Origin: AP-15 sp963772295
Lineage (GTDB): Bacteria; Pseudomonadota; Alphaproteobacteria; ATCC43930; CGMCC-115725
Direction of reading: 5' to 3'
Assembly: GCA_963772295.1 (NCBI GenBank)
Contig: CAVYWO010000010.1
Span: 1-64,000 of the forward strand
Length of the DNA stretch: 64,000 bases
Of the stretch, positions 8,879 through 18,319 are shown one piece after another. The translations under genes were made by a program, and so were the position numbers. Numbering within the stretch: position 1 is the first letter of the stretch; each line of letters begins with the position of its first letter. Under the pieces are notes generated by a model, which saw only the letters and a list, made by a program, of their open reading frames with translations, was not told the DNA's origin and made no database searches.

Positions 8879-9092
8879 GCTGGCGTCACCATAGCCGGAC
8901 CCGGCGCACCCCGCCAGCAGCCCTTTTCCCCGCGATCGCCGGAATTCCGCGACCGGGACGGGACGCGCTGGTAAGCCCGCTTATCATTCCGGTTGCTCAC
9001 GAAATCGCAAAGCTGCAATGAACAAACGGTCGGTTGCGAGGCCCGACGCTGTAGCGATAGGCTCCACAGGGCGTCACCGGAGGGCTGCGGCG

Positions 9093-9878
9093 ATGGCGAC
9101 GATTGCGGGCTGGACCGAGACGGCCGTCGATGTGGCGGGGGTAAGGCTGCATCTCGCGCGCGCCGGCAGCGGCCGGCCGGTCCTGGTGCTGCATCACGAC
9201 ATCGGCAGCCCCAATCGGCTCGACTTTTACGACGCGCTCGCCCGGCGCTTCGCGGTTCTGGTGCCGCACCATCCGGGCTACGGCAAGTCGGAGCGGCCGT
9301 CTTGGCTGCGCAGCGTGCGCGACGTCGCCGTCATCTATCAATGGCTCCTCGGCGACCTCGCGATCGAGCGGCCGTCGCTCATCGGGCTCGGTTTTGGCGG
9401 CTGGATCGCCGCCGAGATGGCGACGATGGCGCCGACGGCGCTGCACCGCCTGGTCCTCGTCGGGGCGATGGGGCTGAAGCCGCCGGAGGGCGATATTTTC
9501 GACCAGGCGATCGTCAACTACATCGACTATGCGCGCGCCGGCTTTCGCGATCAGGCGGCGTTCGCCCGGATCTACGGCGAGGTCACGACCGACCAGCTGG
9601 TCGCCTGGGACATCTGCCGCGAGATGTGCTTCCGCATCGCCTGGAAGCCTTACATGTACAGCCACACCCTGCCGCATTTGCTGGGCGGGGTGAAGGCGCC
9701 GGCGCTCGTCGCCTGGGGCGACGACGACAGGATCGTGCCGCGAAGTGCCGGCGAACTCTACGCCGCGGCATTGGCAAACGCTCGGTTCGAGATCGTGCGG
9801 AAGGCCGGGCACTGGGTCGAGATGGAGCAGCCGGAAACCCTGGCCGGGCTGGTCGGCGGCTTTATCGCAGAGAACTGA
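9093..9878 (+). CDS. Alpha/beta hydrolase fold protein without a nucleophile serine
   Basis: 261 aa from ATG 9093, preceded by GGAGGG at 9079. It has the oxyanion region VLHHDIGSPNRLDFYDAL, strand-turn PHHPGYGKSERP, nucleophile elbow IGLGFGGW (98-104), acid region WGDDDRIVP, and the catalytic-type His in KAGHWVEMEQP. In the elbow the usual G-x-S-x-G reads G-L-G-F-G, so residue 100 is Gly instead of Ser. The protein is probably a non-hydrolytic member or uses another mechanism. It lies 44 bases upstream of a luciferase-like monooxygenase on the same strand, so the pair probably acts together on a substrate I cannot identify. Confidence 0.85.
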   Translation: MATIAGWTETAVDVAGVRLHLARAGSGRPVLVLHHDIGSPNRLDFYDALARRFAVLVPHHPGYGKSERPSWLRSVRDVAVIYQWLLGDLAIERPSLIGLGFGGWIAAEMATMAPTALHRLVLVGAMGLKPPEGDIFDQAIVNYIDYARAGFRDQAAFARIYGEVTTDQLVAWDICREMCFRIAWKPYMYSHTLPHLLGGVKAPALVAWGDDDRIVPRSAGELYAAALANARFEIVRKAGHWVEMEQPETLAGLVGGFIAEN

Positions 9879-9922
9879 ATTTCGCCGCTGTCGAACCGGG
9901 GCGCGGGGCGCAGGAGGAAATC

Positions 9923-11164
9923 ATGCATGTGATGTACTTCACCGAGCAGCCGATGTCGGCCTATCCCGCCGAAATCGGTCTCGAATTCGGGGCCACGGCG
10001 CTGATGTTCTCGAACAAATACTTCGATCCGGTAGCCGGAAGCCGGCTCTATAACGAATATCTCGAACAATACATCTATGCCGAGGAGATGGGCGTCGAAG
10101 GCTTCATGCTGAACGAGCACCACAACGCTCCGTTCTGCATGCAGGCGAAATGCAACATCTTTGCCGCAATCCTGGCGGCGGTAACCAAGAAGGCGAAGAT
10201 CGTGCTCCTCGGCAACCCGCTGCCGTTGGCCGAGAACCCGGTGCGGCTTGCCGAGGAGCTGGCGATGATCGACATGATCTCGAAAGGCCGGCTGGTCTCG
10301 GGCTTTGTCCGCGGCGGCGGCCAGGAGCAGCTGGCCGCCGGCGTCAGCCCGGCCTACAACCGCGAGCGCTTCGAAGAGGCGCACGACCTGGTCGTCGCCG
10401 CCTGGACCCGGCAGGGCCCGTTCCGCTGGGAGGGCACGCATTACCAGCACCGCGTCGTCAATCCGTGGGCGGCGCCGCTGCAAAAGCCCTATCCGCGCGT
10501 CTGGATCCCGGGCGTGCTGAGCAAGGAGACGATCGTCTGGGCGGCGAAGCAGCGCTACCCCTATATCGCGCTCAACACCTCGATCGAGGCGACAAAGAAC
10601 ATCTGGCAACTCTACGACAGCGTGGCGCGCGACACGGGCTATGAGGCGGGGCCGCAGAATCGCGGCTATCTGCAGCAGGTGCACGTCTCCGACAGCGAGG
10701 AAAAGGCCGAGAAGAACGCCCGTCAGTTTCTGTGGATGCAAGGCGAATTCACCGGGCTAGCCCATCCGGTATGGTCGAGCCCTTCGGGCTATTCCTCGCC
10801 CGAGCATCGCCGCCAGTTCGTCGAGTTTGCGGTCGGACGGGCCGAGAGCCCGCGCGGCCGCCCGACCTTCGAAAAGCAGGTCGCCGACGGGCGGGTCATC
10901 TACGGCACGCCAAAGACGGTGATCCCGAAATTGCGGCGCGTCCTCGAGGAGACCCGCCCGAGCATCTATGGCTTATGGGGCAATGACGGCAACGTCAGCA
11001 ACGAGGATGCGCGCACCTGCATCCGTCTCTTGGGCCAGGAAGTTATGCCGGCGATGCGCGAGATCGGCAAGGAACTAGGTCTGACCGACCCGTTCGAGGC
11101 CAATGCCCCGGTGCATCTGCGCTATTCGACCGACCTCAAACAGCTGCCGCAGGCCGCGGAGTAG
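9923..11164 (+). CDS. Luciferase-like (LLM class) flavin-dependent monooxygenase
   Basis: 413 aa. ATG 9923 follows AGGAGGAAATC. The fold is the bacterial luciferase TIM barrel: FMLNEHHNAPF near the N-terminus (EHH motif), then IVLLGNPLPLAENPVRLAEELAMIDMIS with SKGRLVSGFVRG, the typical LLM core, and a C-terminal PKLRRVLEE segment. Enzymes of this type use reduced flavin from a partner reductase to oxygenate organic substrates. Likely co-transcribed with the alpha/beta hydrolase upstream. The last 29 bases overlap the converging reading frame of an IS110 transposase, which inserted at or just after its end. Confidence 0.9.
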   Translation: MHVMYFTEQPMSAYPAEIGLEFGATALMFSNKYFDPVAGSRLYNEYLEQYIYAEEMGVEGFMLNEHHNAPFCMQAKCNIFAAILAAVTKKAKIVLLGNPLPLAENPVRLAEELAMIDMISKGRLVSGFVRGGGQEQLAAGVSPAYNRERFEEAHDLVVAAWTRQGPFRWEGTHYQHRVVNPWAAPLQKPYPRVWIPGVLSKETIVWAAKQRYPYIALNTSIEATKNIWQLYDSVARDTGYEAGPQNRGYLQQVHVSDSEEKAEKNARQFLWMQGEFTGLAHPVWSSPSGYSSPEHRRQFVEFAVGRAESPRGRPTFEKQVADGRVIYGTPKTVIPKLRRVLEETRPSIYGLWGNDGNVSNEDARTCIRLLGQEVMPAMREIGKELGLTDPFEANAPVHLRYSTDLKQLPQAAE

Positions 11165-12142
11165 GCCCGCCGGCGATCGCCATCCCGGTCTTGGCGGCCT
11201 GCGCCAGCACCGCGATCTTGACCGGACGGCGGGCGAGGATGCCACGCTGCCATTCGGTTGCCCGGTCGGCGCGCGAGCGGCCGTTGCGGATGACGGTGCT
11301 GGCGCTGAGCGCCAGCAGTTTTCTGAGCCGGATGTCGCCCTGGCGGCTGATGCCGCCGTCGCGGCGTTTCAAGCCGCTCGAAGCGCCCCGCGGGGCCAAG
11401 CCGCACCAGGCGGCGAAGTCGCGGGACGAGGCAAATTGCCGGCCGTCGCCGATGGCGGTGACGATGGCGTGTGCGGTCAAACCGCCGACGCCGGGGATGG
11501 TAGCAAGCCGCCGCATCGCCGGATCGGCCTTGGCCACGGCCATGATCTTGGCCTCGATGGCGGCGCTGGCGGTGCGCAGCTGGTCGATCTGCTGCAGCAT
11601 CAGGCGCAGGATCGAGAGCAGCAGCGCCGGGATCCGGTCGTCCTCGGCTGCGATCAGCTGGGCCAACTCGGCAAAGCCGCGTCGCCCTTGCGCCGCGATG
11701 ATCCCGAGTTCGGCCAACTGGCTGCGCACCCCGTTCATCAGCCGGGTGTGCTGCCGGACCAGCAACTCGCGCGAGCGCTCGAGCCCGCGCGAGGCCTGGC
11801 TCTCGACGCTCTTGATCGCCACAAAGCGCATCTCCGGCCGGCCGACCGCCGTGGAGATCGCCGCCGCATCGCGCGCGTCGTTCTTGTTGCGCGCACGAAC
11901 GGCTTCACGTAGGCCGCCGGGATCGGTCGCGCCTCGTGACCCAGCGCCCGCAGCTCGCGGCCCCAGTAATGCGCCGATCCGCACGCCTCGATCCCAATCA
12001 GCGCCGGTTCGAGCCCGGCGAAAAACCCGAGCACTTGCGAGCGCCGCAGCCGCTTCTGCAAAATGCTCTTCCCGCTCGCGTCTTCGGCGTGAACCTGAAA
12101 TACCGATTTGGCGATATCCAGCCCGATCGTGATACGCTTCAT
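11136..12142 (-). pseudogene. IS110-family transposase, frameshifted
   Basis: The start MKRITIGLDIAKSVFQVH lies at 12142 and carries the first Asp of the DEDD RuvC-like catalytic set; GIEACGSAHYWGRE holds the Glu, and NKNDARDAAAI the next Asp residues. The frame breaks near 11893 (VR/RNKNDARDA, one base missing), after which the rest of the enzyme reads to 11136, including the transposase_20 block ATIPGVGGLTAHAIVTAIGD and FAAWCGLAPR. IS110 elements have no terminal inverted repeats, so ends cannot be placed. Its 3' end runs into the monooxygenase stop. A single-base error could also explain the break. Confidence 0.85.
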
Positions 12143-12448
12143 GGGGACGGTCTCCGTCGCTGGTCGTTCATTCGACCCCAGCTTTGGCACATGGATGCCG
12201 TCAGGGGGCCGTCCACCCAGCTTTCCTGGCGCACAAGCAATCTCGATGCCGCAGACTCCGCGACGACGAGATCGCCACGGCGCAGCCTGCCCCGGCCCCC
12301 GGGTCCGGCCTTCGGCCGGCCCGAGGACAGGCTCCGGCCGGGGGCGCCTCGCGATGACCGCGGGCGAGTTTCGTGCCTAGCGGGTCGGCAACGCCGGTGG
12401 CGAACTAAAACTAAAAACAGGCGTGCCGACGATCGCCTCCGCGTTTCA
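12143..12448. other. Intergenic, GC-rich hairpin sequence
   Basis: No gene seen. A tight stem-loop CCGGCC-TTC-GGCCGG lies at 12305-12319 within a very GC-rich stretch. It could terminate the convergent DUF2182 transcript or be a small intergenic repeat, but lacks a T-run. Confidence 0.35.
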
Positions 12449-13267
12449 TCAAGGCGTCAGGTTGGACGCGGCGATCGACGTCGCTGCGGCCAATAGCGCC
12501 GCGCCGAGCGGCCGGCTCAGCCGCGCCCCCCAGCGCGCGTTCTTTTCCAGCGCCATCAGTACGCCGAGGGCCAGCATCCAGCCGATATTGCCGGTGCCGA
12601 CGGCGAACAGCAGCAGCATGATCGCCCAGCAGCAACCGAGGCAGAACCGGCCGTGGTCGAGCCCGAGCGCCAGCGCGTCGCGGTATGGCCTCGGCCCGCG
12701 CCAGTGTTTGGCAATAAAGCCGTACGGCGCGCGGCACCGGGCGAGGCAGCGATATTTCAGCCGGCTGAACTGGAAGAGACCGGCGACCGCGAGGATCAGC
12801 ACGCCCACGACCCAGCCGTTCAACGAAAGCCACAGCGAGCGCCGGGCCAGTTCGTGCAAACCGGCGTCGGCGAAATGCGCGGCAACGCCGAAGCCCGCCC
12901 ACACGGCGAGATAGCCGCCGATCAAGAGGGCCACCAGCCGCAGCCGGTCAGGGCGCTGCTGCACGAGCCGTTCGAAGCGGTCGACGAGAGGCAGCGTCGT
13001 CGGCAGCATCATCGCCGCGGTCATCAACAGCCAGCCGCCGGCGTAGAGCAAGAGCGGCAAGACCACAGTGCCGGCCGGCAGCGCTCGGCACAGCGCCGCA
13101 GTCGGGCCGGCATCGGTCCATCGCCCATGTTCGAGATAGCGGCCGTACGGGCCCTCGCCGCATAGCCACAGCGCGCCCCAGCAAAGGGCGATAAGCGCCG
13201 CGAGGATCGGCACGGCGCCGCGCCGCGCGCCGGCGCCCATGGCCGGCCGCCGCTCCGGGTCAGCCAT
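12449..13267 (-). CDS. DUF2182 multi-pass membrane protein
   Basis: 272 aa from ATG 13267, overlapping the stop of the upstream DUF1326 gene by 8 bases. Several membrane segments are visible (VPILAALIALCWGALWLCG, LPLLLYAGGWLLMTAAMMLP, LVALLIGGYLAVWAGFGVAAH, GWVVGVLILAVAGLFQF, FCLGCCWAIMLLLFAVG). The motifs AAMMLPTTLPLVDRF, KYRCLARCRAP and HGRFCLGCCWA are characteristic of DUF2182 (predicted metal-binding membrane proteins). Cys, His and Met residues in the membrane region suggest metal handling. The pairing with DUF1326 is known from other proteobacteria; the process is not established. Confidence 0.85.
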   Translation of the reverse strand: MADPERRPAMGAGARRGAVPILAALIALCWGALWLCGEGPYGRYLEHGRWTDAGPTAALCRALPAGTVVLPLLLYAGGWLLMTAAMMLPTTLPLVDRFERLVQQRPDRLRLVALLIGGYLAVWAGFGVAAHFADAGLHELARRSLWLSLNGWVVGVLILAVAGLFQFSRLKYRCLARCRAPYGFIAKHWRGPRPYRDALALGLDHGRFCLGCCWAIMLLLFAVGTGNIGWMLALGVLMALEKNARWGARLSRPLGAALLAAATSIAASNLTP

Positions 13268-13868
13268 CAAAAACGAAGGTGCTCTGCAACGCGTTGTGCC
13301 CGCTGAGATCGAGGTCGTGGCCGAGGGCGGCGTGCCGCGAGCGATAGCGGGTCGCCTTGGCGACAAAAACCGGCGCGCCGGGCACGGTCGAAAAGATCGT
13401 GTTGCTGAGCGTCGTGGTCGCCCCGTCCGGGCCCTTGTAGGGCTCGAGCTCGGCATGGCTGACATCGCCGATCGAGAGCGTGCCGCGGCCGCCCTCGACT
13501 TCGAACCGGATCGCCGCGCGCTCGACCCCGACGACTTCGCCGACGAGCTTTGCCAGCTCGGCGGCCGGCCCGCCGAGCTTGCCGGTAAAGACGTTGAGCA
13601 GCGCGTCCTGCTGCGCCTCGGAGGCGCCGTCATCGAGATAAAGCGCGACGCGGAAATTGCCGGCGAGGACGTTGCCGGGAATGTGCGCCACCATCGCGAT
13701 GGTACGCCCGGCGACGTCGACCCCGTCGACCGCGCCGGCATCGAAATGATAGGCGAGGACCGAGTCGCAGGTGCCGTTGTCGGGATCCTCGCCGATCCAG
13801 CACGGGCACAGTACCCGGCAGTCGCAGACTTCCAGGAGACGCCCTTCGAGATGATAGGCCACACGCAC
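13260..13868 (-). CDS. DUF1326 domain protein
   Basis: 202 aa. Begins MRVAYHLEGRLLEVCDCRVL then CPCWIGEDPDNGTCDSV; the Cys cluster CDC-CPC and the NGTCDS motif mark DUF1326. No signal peptide or membrane segment, so probably cytoplasmic. Its stop overlaps the start of the DUF2182 gene, indicating coupled translation and a shared role, possibly delivery of a metal or thiol ligand to the membrane partner. Role inferred only from pairing and Cys content. Confidence 0.85.
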   Translation of the reverse strand: MRVAYHLEGRLLEVCDCRVLCPCWIGEDPDNGTCDSVLAYHFDAGAVDGVDVAGRTIAMVAHIPGNVLAGNFRVALYLDDGASEAQQDALLNVFTGKLGGPAAELAKLVGEVVGVERAAIRFEVEGGRGTLSIGDVSHAELEPYKGPDGATTTLSNTIFSTVPGAPVFVAKATRYRSRHAALGHDLDLSGHNALQSTFVFDG

Positions 13869-13964
13869 CTCCCCGCAAAGTCGGTGGTTCGCTCGCCGAT
13901 CGTGGGCCGCCGGCAGAACCCGGTCAATGCCGGAGGCAAGCGCGCCGGCCGCATCCCGGTCGGC

Positions 13965-14345
13965 TCAGCGCTCCTCGTCCTCGACGTTCTCGATGACCTC
14001 GGCCATGTCGTCCTCGTCCTCGCCGAGCTCGGACGCATCCTCGAGCAGTTCCTCGTCTTCCTCTTCGGCCTCTTCGAGCGGGACCGCCTCCTCTTCTTCC
14101 TGGACCTCTTCCGCCTCTTCGGGTTCGAGCCCGGTTTCGAGCTCCTCGGCGCCGGCCGGTTCGAGGTCCTTCTCGGCCGGAGCGGCGGGCCGGGTGCGAC
14201 GCGATTTCAGGAACGCTTCGGGATCGAAGGGCGTGCTGCATTTCGGGCAGAGCACCGGCTTGCGCAAGAGATCGTAATAGCGCGTGCCGCAACTTGGGCA
14301 GATGCGCTTGGTGCCCCATTCGGGTTTGACCACGCTTGGCTCCAT
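13965..14345 (-). CDS. FYDLN acid family protein (TIGR02300)
   Basis: 126 aa from ATG 14345. N-terminal zinc ribbon with CPSCGTRYYDLLRKPVLCPKC (the FYDLN signature appears as YYDLL), then a long, very acidic Glu-rich tail from residue about 65 to the end. TIGR02300 proteins are widespread in alphaproteobacteria, normally adjacent to aroA as here (divergent, 124 bases between starts). Function is not known; the acidic tail suggests interaction with a basic partner. Confidence 0.9.
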   Translation of the reverse strand: MEPSVVKPEWGTKRICPSCGTRYYDLLRKPVLCPKCSTPFDPEAFLKSRRTRPAAPAEKDLEPAGAEELETGLEPEEAEEVQEEEEAVPLEEAEEEDEELLEDASELGEDEDDMAEVIENVEDEER

Positions 14346-14469
14346 TGGCGGATCATCGGATCGATGAGGCGCGCGATTGCCACAGCGCCGCCACCCTGTC
14401 AAAAGGGAAACGCACGGCGCGGTCGGCGGCCGCCGCCGCAGCCGTCGCATCGTCGAGGTGATCGCCGCC

Positions 14470-15816
14470 ATGGCTCCTGCCTCAGCCCCGCCGGGGCCGG
14501 CTCCGTTATCGTCGGCCCGGTCCGCCGGGCCGCTCTCGGGCCGCATCCGCGTGCCCGGCGACAAGTCGATCTCGCATCGCGCGCTGATGCTCGGGATGCT
14601 GGCCGTCGGCAGAACCGAGATCACCGGCCTCCTCGAAGGCGATGACGTGCTGGCGACCGCCGCCGCGGTCAATGCGCTTGGTGCCGTCGCGGCGCCCCTC
14701 GGCGACGGCAGGTGGACCGTCGACGGCGTCGGCATTGGCGGCCTCGTCGAGCCACAGGATGTGCTTGATCTCGGCAATTCCGGGACCTCGGCACGGCTCC
14801 TTCTCGGCATTCTCGCGACCCATCCCGCGACCGCGTTCGTCACCGGCGACGCCTCGCTGCGGCGCCGGCCGATGGGCCGCGTCGTCGAACCCCTCGGCCG
14901 TTTCGGCGCGCATTTTGTGACTCGCGAAGGCGGCCGCCTGCCGCTCGCGGTTAGCGGAGCCACCGATCCGGTCCCGATCGAATACCGGCTGCCGGTGCCG
15001 TCGGCCCAGGTCAAATCGGCGGTGTTGCTCGCCGGACTCAACGCGCCCGGGGCGACGACGGTGATCGAACCGCAGCCGACCCGCGACCATACCGAGCGGA
15101 TGCTTCGTCATTTCGGCGCCGCCGTCGCGATCGAGCCGGTCGAAGGCGGCCGGCGCATCACGCTCGTAGGTCTCCCTGAACTTTCGGCGGCGCCGATCAG
15201 CGTCCCTGGGGACCCGTCTTCGGCCGCGTTTCCCGTCGTCGCAGGGTTGCTCGTCCCCGGTTCGGAAGTGACGGTCGAGGGGGTCGGCGTCAACCCGCTG
15301 CGCACCGGGCTGTTCGAATGCCTGCGCGAAATGGGCGCCGACATCGCCCTCTTGAACGCGCGAGACGAGGGCGGCGAGCCGGTCGCCGACCTCGTGGCCC
15401 GGGCCGGTCCGCTCGTCGGCGTCGATGTTCCGGCCGATCGGGCGCCGCGCATGATCGACGAATACCCGGTGCTGGCGGTCGCCGCCGCCTGCGCCCGCGG
15501 CCGCACCGTCATGCGCGGCCTCGCCGAGCTGCGCGTCAAAGAGAGCGACCGTCTTGCCGCCATCGCCGCGGGGCTCGGTGCCTGTGGCGTGCGGGTCGCG
15601 GTCGACGGCGATATTTTGACAGTCGAGGGCGACGGCCGCCCGCCACCGGGCGGTGCGATGATCACAACCCGGCTCGACCATCGGATCGCGATGGCGTTTC
15701 TGGTCCTCGGCCTCGCCGCCCGGCAGCCGGTGCAGATCGACGATGCGCACCCGATCGCGACGAGCTTCCCCGGCTTCGTCCCGTTGCTGCGCACGCTTGG
15801 CGGCGCGATCGCTTGA
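14470..15816 (+). CDS. aroA: 3-phosphoshikimate 1-carboxyvinyltransferase (EPSP synthase)
   Basis: 448 aa. ATG 14470 is chosen (GAGG 13 bases upstream; MAPASAPPGP start) over an upstream ATG that would add a non-conserved leader. Hallmarks: PGDKSISHRALML (PEP/shikimate-3-P lysine), LDLGNSGTSARLLLG, RRRPMGRVVEPL, QVKSAVLLAGL, RDHTERMLRHFGA, DEYPVLAVAAA, RVKESDRLAA and DHRIAMAFLVLG. It catalyses enolpyruvyl transfer from PEP to shikimate-3-phosphate in aromatic amino acid synthesis. The glyphosate-contact position in LGNSGT is Gly, not the Ala of tolerant class II enzymes. The stop overlaps the cmk start (TTGA). Confidence 0.97.
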   Translation: MAPASAPPGPAPLSSARSAGPLSGRIRVPGDKSISHRALMLGMLAVGRTEITGLLEGDDVLATAAAVNALGAVAAPLGDGRWTVDGVGIGGLVEPQDVLDLGNSGTSARLLLGILATHPATAFVTGDASLRRRPMGRVVEPLGRFGAHFVTREGGRLPLAVSGATDPVPIEYRLPVPSAQVKSAVLLAGLNAPGATTVIEPQPTRDHTERMLRHFGAAVAIEPVEGGRRITLVGLPELSAAPISVPGDPSSAAFPVVAGLLVPGSEVTVEGVGVNPLRTGLFECLREMGADIALLNARDEGGEPVADLVARAGPLVGVDVPADRAPRMIDEYPVLAVAAACARGRTVMRGLAELRVKESDRLAAIAAGLGACGVRVAVDGDILTVEGDGRPPPGGAMITTRLDHRIAMAFLVLGLAARQPVQIDDAHPIATSFPGFVPLLRTLGGAIA

Positions 15817-16481
15817 GCGAGCGGCCGTTTGTCGTCGCCATCGACGGGCCGGCGGCCTCCGGCAAGGGCACCTTGGCGCGGCGCCTCGCCGCGCAATTCG
15901 GCTTGGCGCACCTCGACACCGGCAGGCTCTATCGGGCGACCGCGCGCCTCGTCCTCGCCGAGGGCGGCGATCCGGCGGATCCGGCGGCTGCCGAACGGGC
16001 GGCGCGGCGGGTCGAGGCGGGCCTCTTGTCCGACCCGCGGCTCGGCAGCGGGGCAGTCGGCGCGGCCGCTTCGGTGGTCGCGGCGATCCCGGCGGTCCGG
16101 CAGGCGCTGCTCGCCCTGCAGCGGGATTTCGCCGCCCATCCGCCGGCGCCGGCCAAGGGTGCGGTGCTCGACGGGCGCGACATCGGATCGGTCGTTTGCC
16201 CGCGCGCGGATGTCAAGTTTTTCGTCACCGCCGCCGCTGCGGCGCGCGCCCGCCGCCGGGTCGAAGAGTTGCAGCAAGCGGGCGAAACGGCTATATACGA
16301 AAATGTCTTGCAGGATCTCAACCAACGCGACGCGCGCGACCGCGAGCGTCGATTGGCGCCGCTGGCGGCGCCGCCCGGTGCCGCAATCATCGACACGACG
16401 ACGCTTGATGCCGATGCCGTGTTCGAGCTAGCGGCGGCGGTTGTCGCGCGCATCTACCGCATCTACAAGGAGAAGGTATGA
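15813..16481 (+). CDS. cmk: Cytidylate kinase
   Basis: 222 aa from TTG 15813, which overlaps the aroA TGA; no other in-frame start lies near and the N-terminus FVVAIDGPAASGKGTLARRL begins 4 residues later. P-loop GPAASGKGT, the CMP-binding HLDTGRLYRATA and GAVLDGRDIGSVVCP segments, and lid QRDARDRERRLAPL are present. It phosphorylates CMP/dCMP with ATP. Its stop overlaps the rpsA ATG by 4 bases, forming an aroA-cmk-rpsA coupled operon. Confidence 0.96.
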   Translation: MSERPFVVAIDGPAASGKGTLARRLAAQFGLAHLDTGRLYRATARLVLAEGGDPADPAAAERAARRVEAGLLSDPRLGSGAVGAAASVVAAIPAVRQALLALQRDFAAHPPAPAKGAVLDGRDIGSVVCPRADVKFFVTAAAAARARRRVEELQQAGETAIYENVLQDLNQRDARDRERRLAPLAAPPGAAIIDTTTLDADAVFELAAAVVARIYRIYKEKV

Positions 16482-18224
16482 CCGCTCTGGAACCGCAACC
16501 GCACGAGACGCCGGCAAAGGAGAGCTTCGCCGCGTTGCTCCACGAGTTCCTTGGGCATGGCCGCCGGTCTCGAAGGCACCGTCGTCAAAGGACGGGTGAT
16601 CGCCCTCGAAAACGACGCCGTGCTGATCGATGTCGGGCTCAAGGCCGAAGGCCGGGTACCGTTGAAGGAATTTGCCTCCGGCGGCAGTGAACCCGATCTC
16701 CATGTCGGCGATACGGTCGAGGTTTACCTCGAGCGGATGGAGGATAAAAACGGCGAGGCGCAGCTGTCGCGAGAGAAGGCGCGGCGCGAGGAGGCGTGGA
16801 CCCAGCTGGAGAAGAACTTTCAGGCGAACGAGCGCGTGACCGGGGTGATTTTCGGCCGGGTCAAGGGCGGGTTCACCGTCGATCTCAACGGCGCTGTCGC
16901 CTTTCTGCCCGGCAGCCAAGTCGATATCAGGCCGGTGCGCGACATCACCCCGCTGTTGGGCTCGCCGCAGCCGTTCCAGATCCTCAAGATGGACCGCTCG
17001 CGCGGCAATATCGTCGTCTCGCGCCGCGCCGTGCTCGAGGAAAGCCGCGCCGAACAGCGCTCGGAGTTGGTCGCCAGCCTCAAAGAAGGCCAGATCCTCA
17101 GCGGCGTCGTCAAGAACATCACCGATTACGGTGCATTCGTCGATCTCGGCGGGGTCGACGGGCTGCTGCACGTGACCGACATCGCCTGGCGCCGCATCAA
17201 CCATCCGTCGGAGGCGCTCAATATCGGCCAGACGGTCAAGGTCCAAGTCATTCGCTTCAATCCCGAGACGCAGCGCATCTCGCTCGGCATGAAGCAGCTC
17301 GAAGCCGATCCGTGGGAAGGCGTCGAGCTGAAATACCCGGCCGGCGCCAAGTTCCGTGGCCGCGTCACCAACATCACCGATTACGGCGCCTTTGTCGAGC
17401 TGGAGCCGGGGGTCGAAGGCCTGGTGCACGTTTCCGAGATGAGCTGGACCAAAAAGAACGTTCATCCCGGCAAGATCGTCTCGACCAGCCAGGAGGTCGA
17501 GGTCATGGTGCTCGACGTCGATCCGCAGAAGCGGCGGATCAGCCTCGGGCTGAAGCAGACTTTGGCCAATCCTTGGGAAACATTCGCCGAGGATCACCCG
17601 GTCGGCAGCGAGATCGAGGGCGAGGTCCGCAACATCACCGAGTTCGGTCTCTTTATCGGACTGCCAGGCGACATCGACGGCATGGTCCATTTGTCCGATA
17701 TCGATTGGAACCGGCCGGGCGAGGATGCGATGGACAACTACCACAAAAGCGAGACGGTGCGCGTCAGAGTGCTCGACATCGACGTCGAAAAAGAGCGGAT
17801 CAGCCTCGGCATCAAACAGCTCGCCGCGGATCCGTTCGAAGCCGGCATGGCCAAGCTGAGAAAGGGCGCGGTGGTCACCGGAACGATCGCCGGCATCGCC
17901 GAAGCGGGGATCGAGATCAATGTCGGCGACGGGTTGCTGGGCTTCATCCGCAAGTCGGAACTGTCGCGCGACCGGAGCGAGCAAAGGCCCGACCGGTTTG
18001 CCGTCGGCGAAAAGGTCGACGCCAAGATCACGGCGCTCGACCGCGCCACCCGCCGGGTGACCTTATCGATCAAGGCACGCGAGATGGACGAGGAAAAGCG
18101 CGCGATGGCGGAGTTCGGATCATCCGATTCGGGCGCCAGCCTTGGCGACATTCTTGGCGCCGCGATCAACCGCGCGCGCCGCCAGGATGCCGATCAACCA
18201 GAGGCGGCCGAAGAAAAGGGCTGA
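16478..18224 (+). CDS. rpsA: 30S ribosomal protein S1 (one frame break near the N-terminus)
   Basis: Six S1 RNA-binding repeats occupy about 40-560 of a restored 580 residues (repeated NITDYGAFVDLGGVDGLLHV, GAFVELEPGVEGLVHVSEM and similar). The natural start MTALEPQPHETPAKESFAALL at 16478 overlaps cmk by 4 bases and is typical of alphaproteobacterial S1, but it is one base out of frame with the rest: GAGTTCCTTGGG near 16547 should read GAGTCCTTGGG. As written, translation would have to start at TTG 16551 or ATG 16557 and lose the S2-contacting N-terminus. Because rpsA is essential, a sequencing error is the simplest explanation. S1 recruits mRNA to the 30S subunit. Confidence 0.93.
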
Positions 18225-18319
18225 ACCGCGCCTTTGGCCGGCGTGACCTCTCGCTTGACGCTCGGTAGGGGCTTTGGCACGCTTTGAGATCCGTTCCTGG
18301 CGCAAGAGCGACGACCGCG

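Noticed and set aside
8993..11164. One 723-aa fusion from 8993 to 11164
   Set aside because: The first part is a wrong-frame reading of the hydrolase gene; the monooxygenase has its own ATG at 9923 with a strong ribosome site.
12449..14038. A 529-aa minus-strand protein
   Set aside because: Only its C-terminal half (from 13267) is the DUF2182 protein; the rest is a shadow of the DUF1326 gene.
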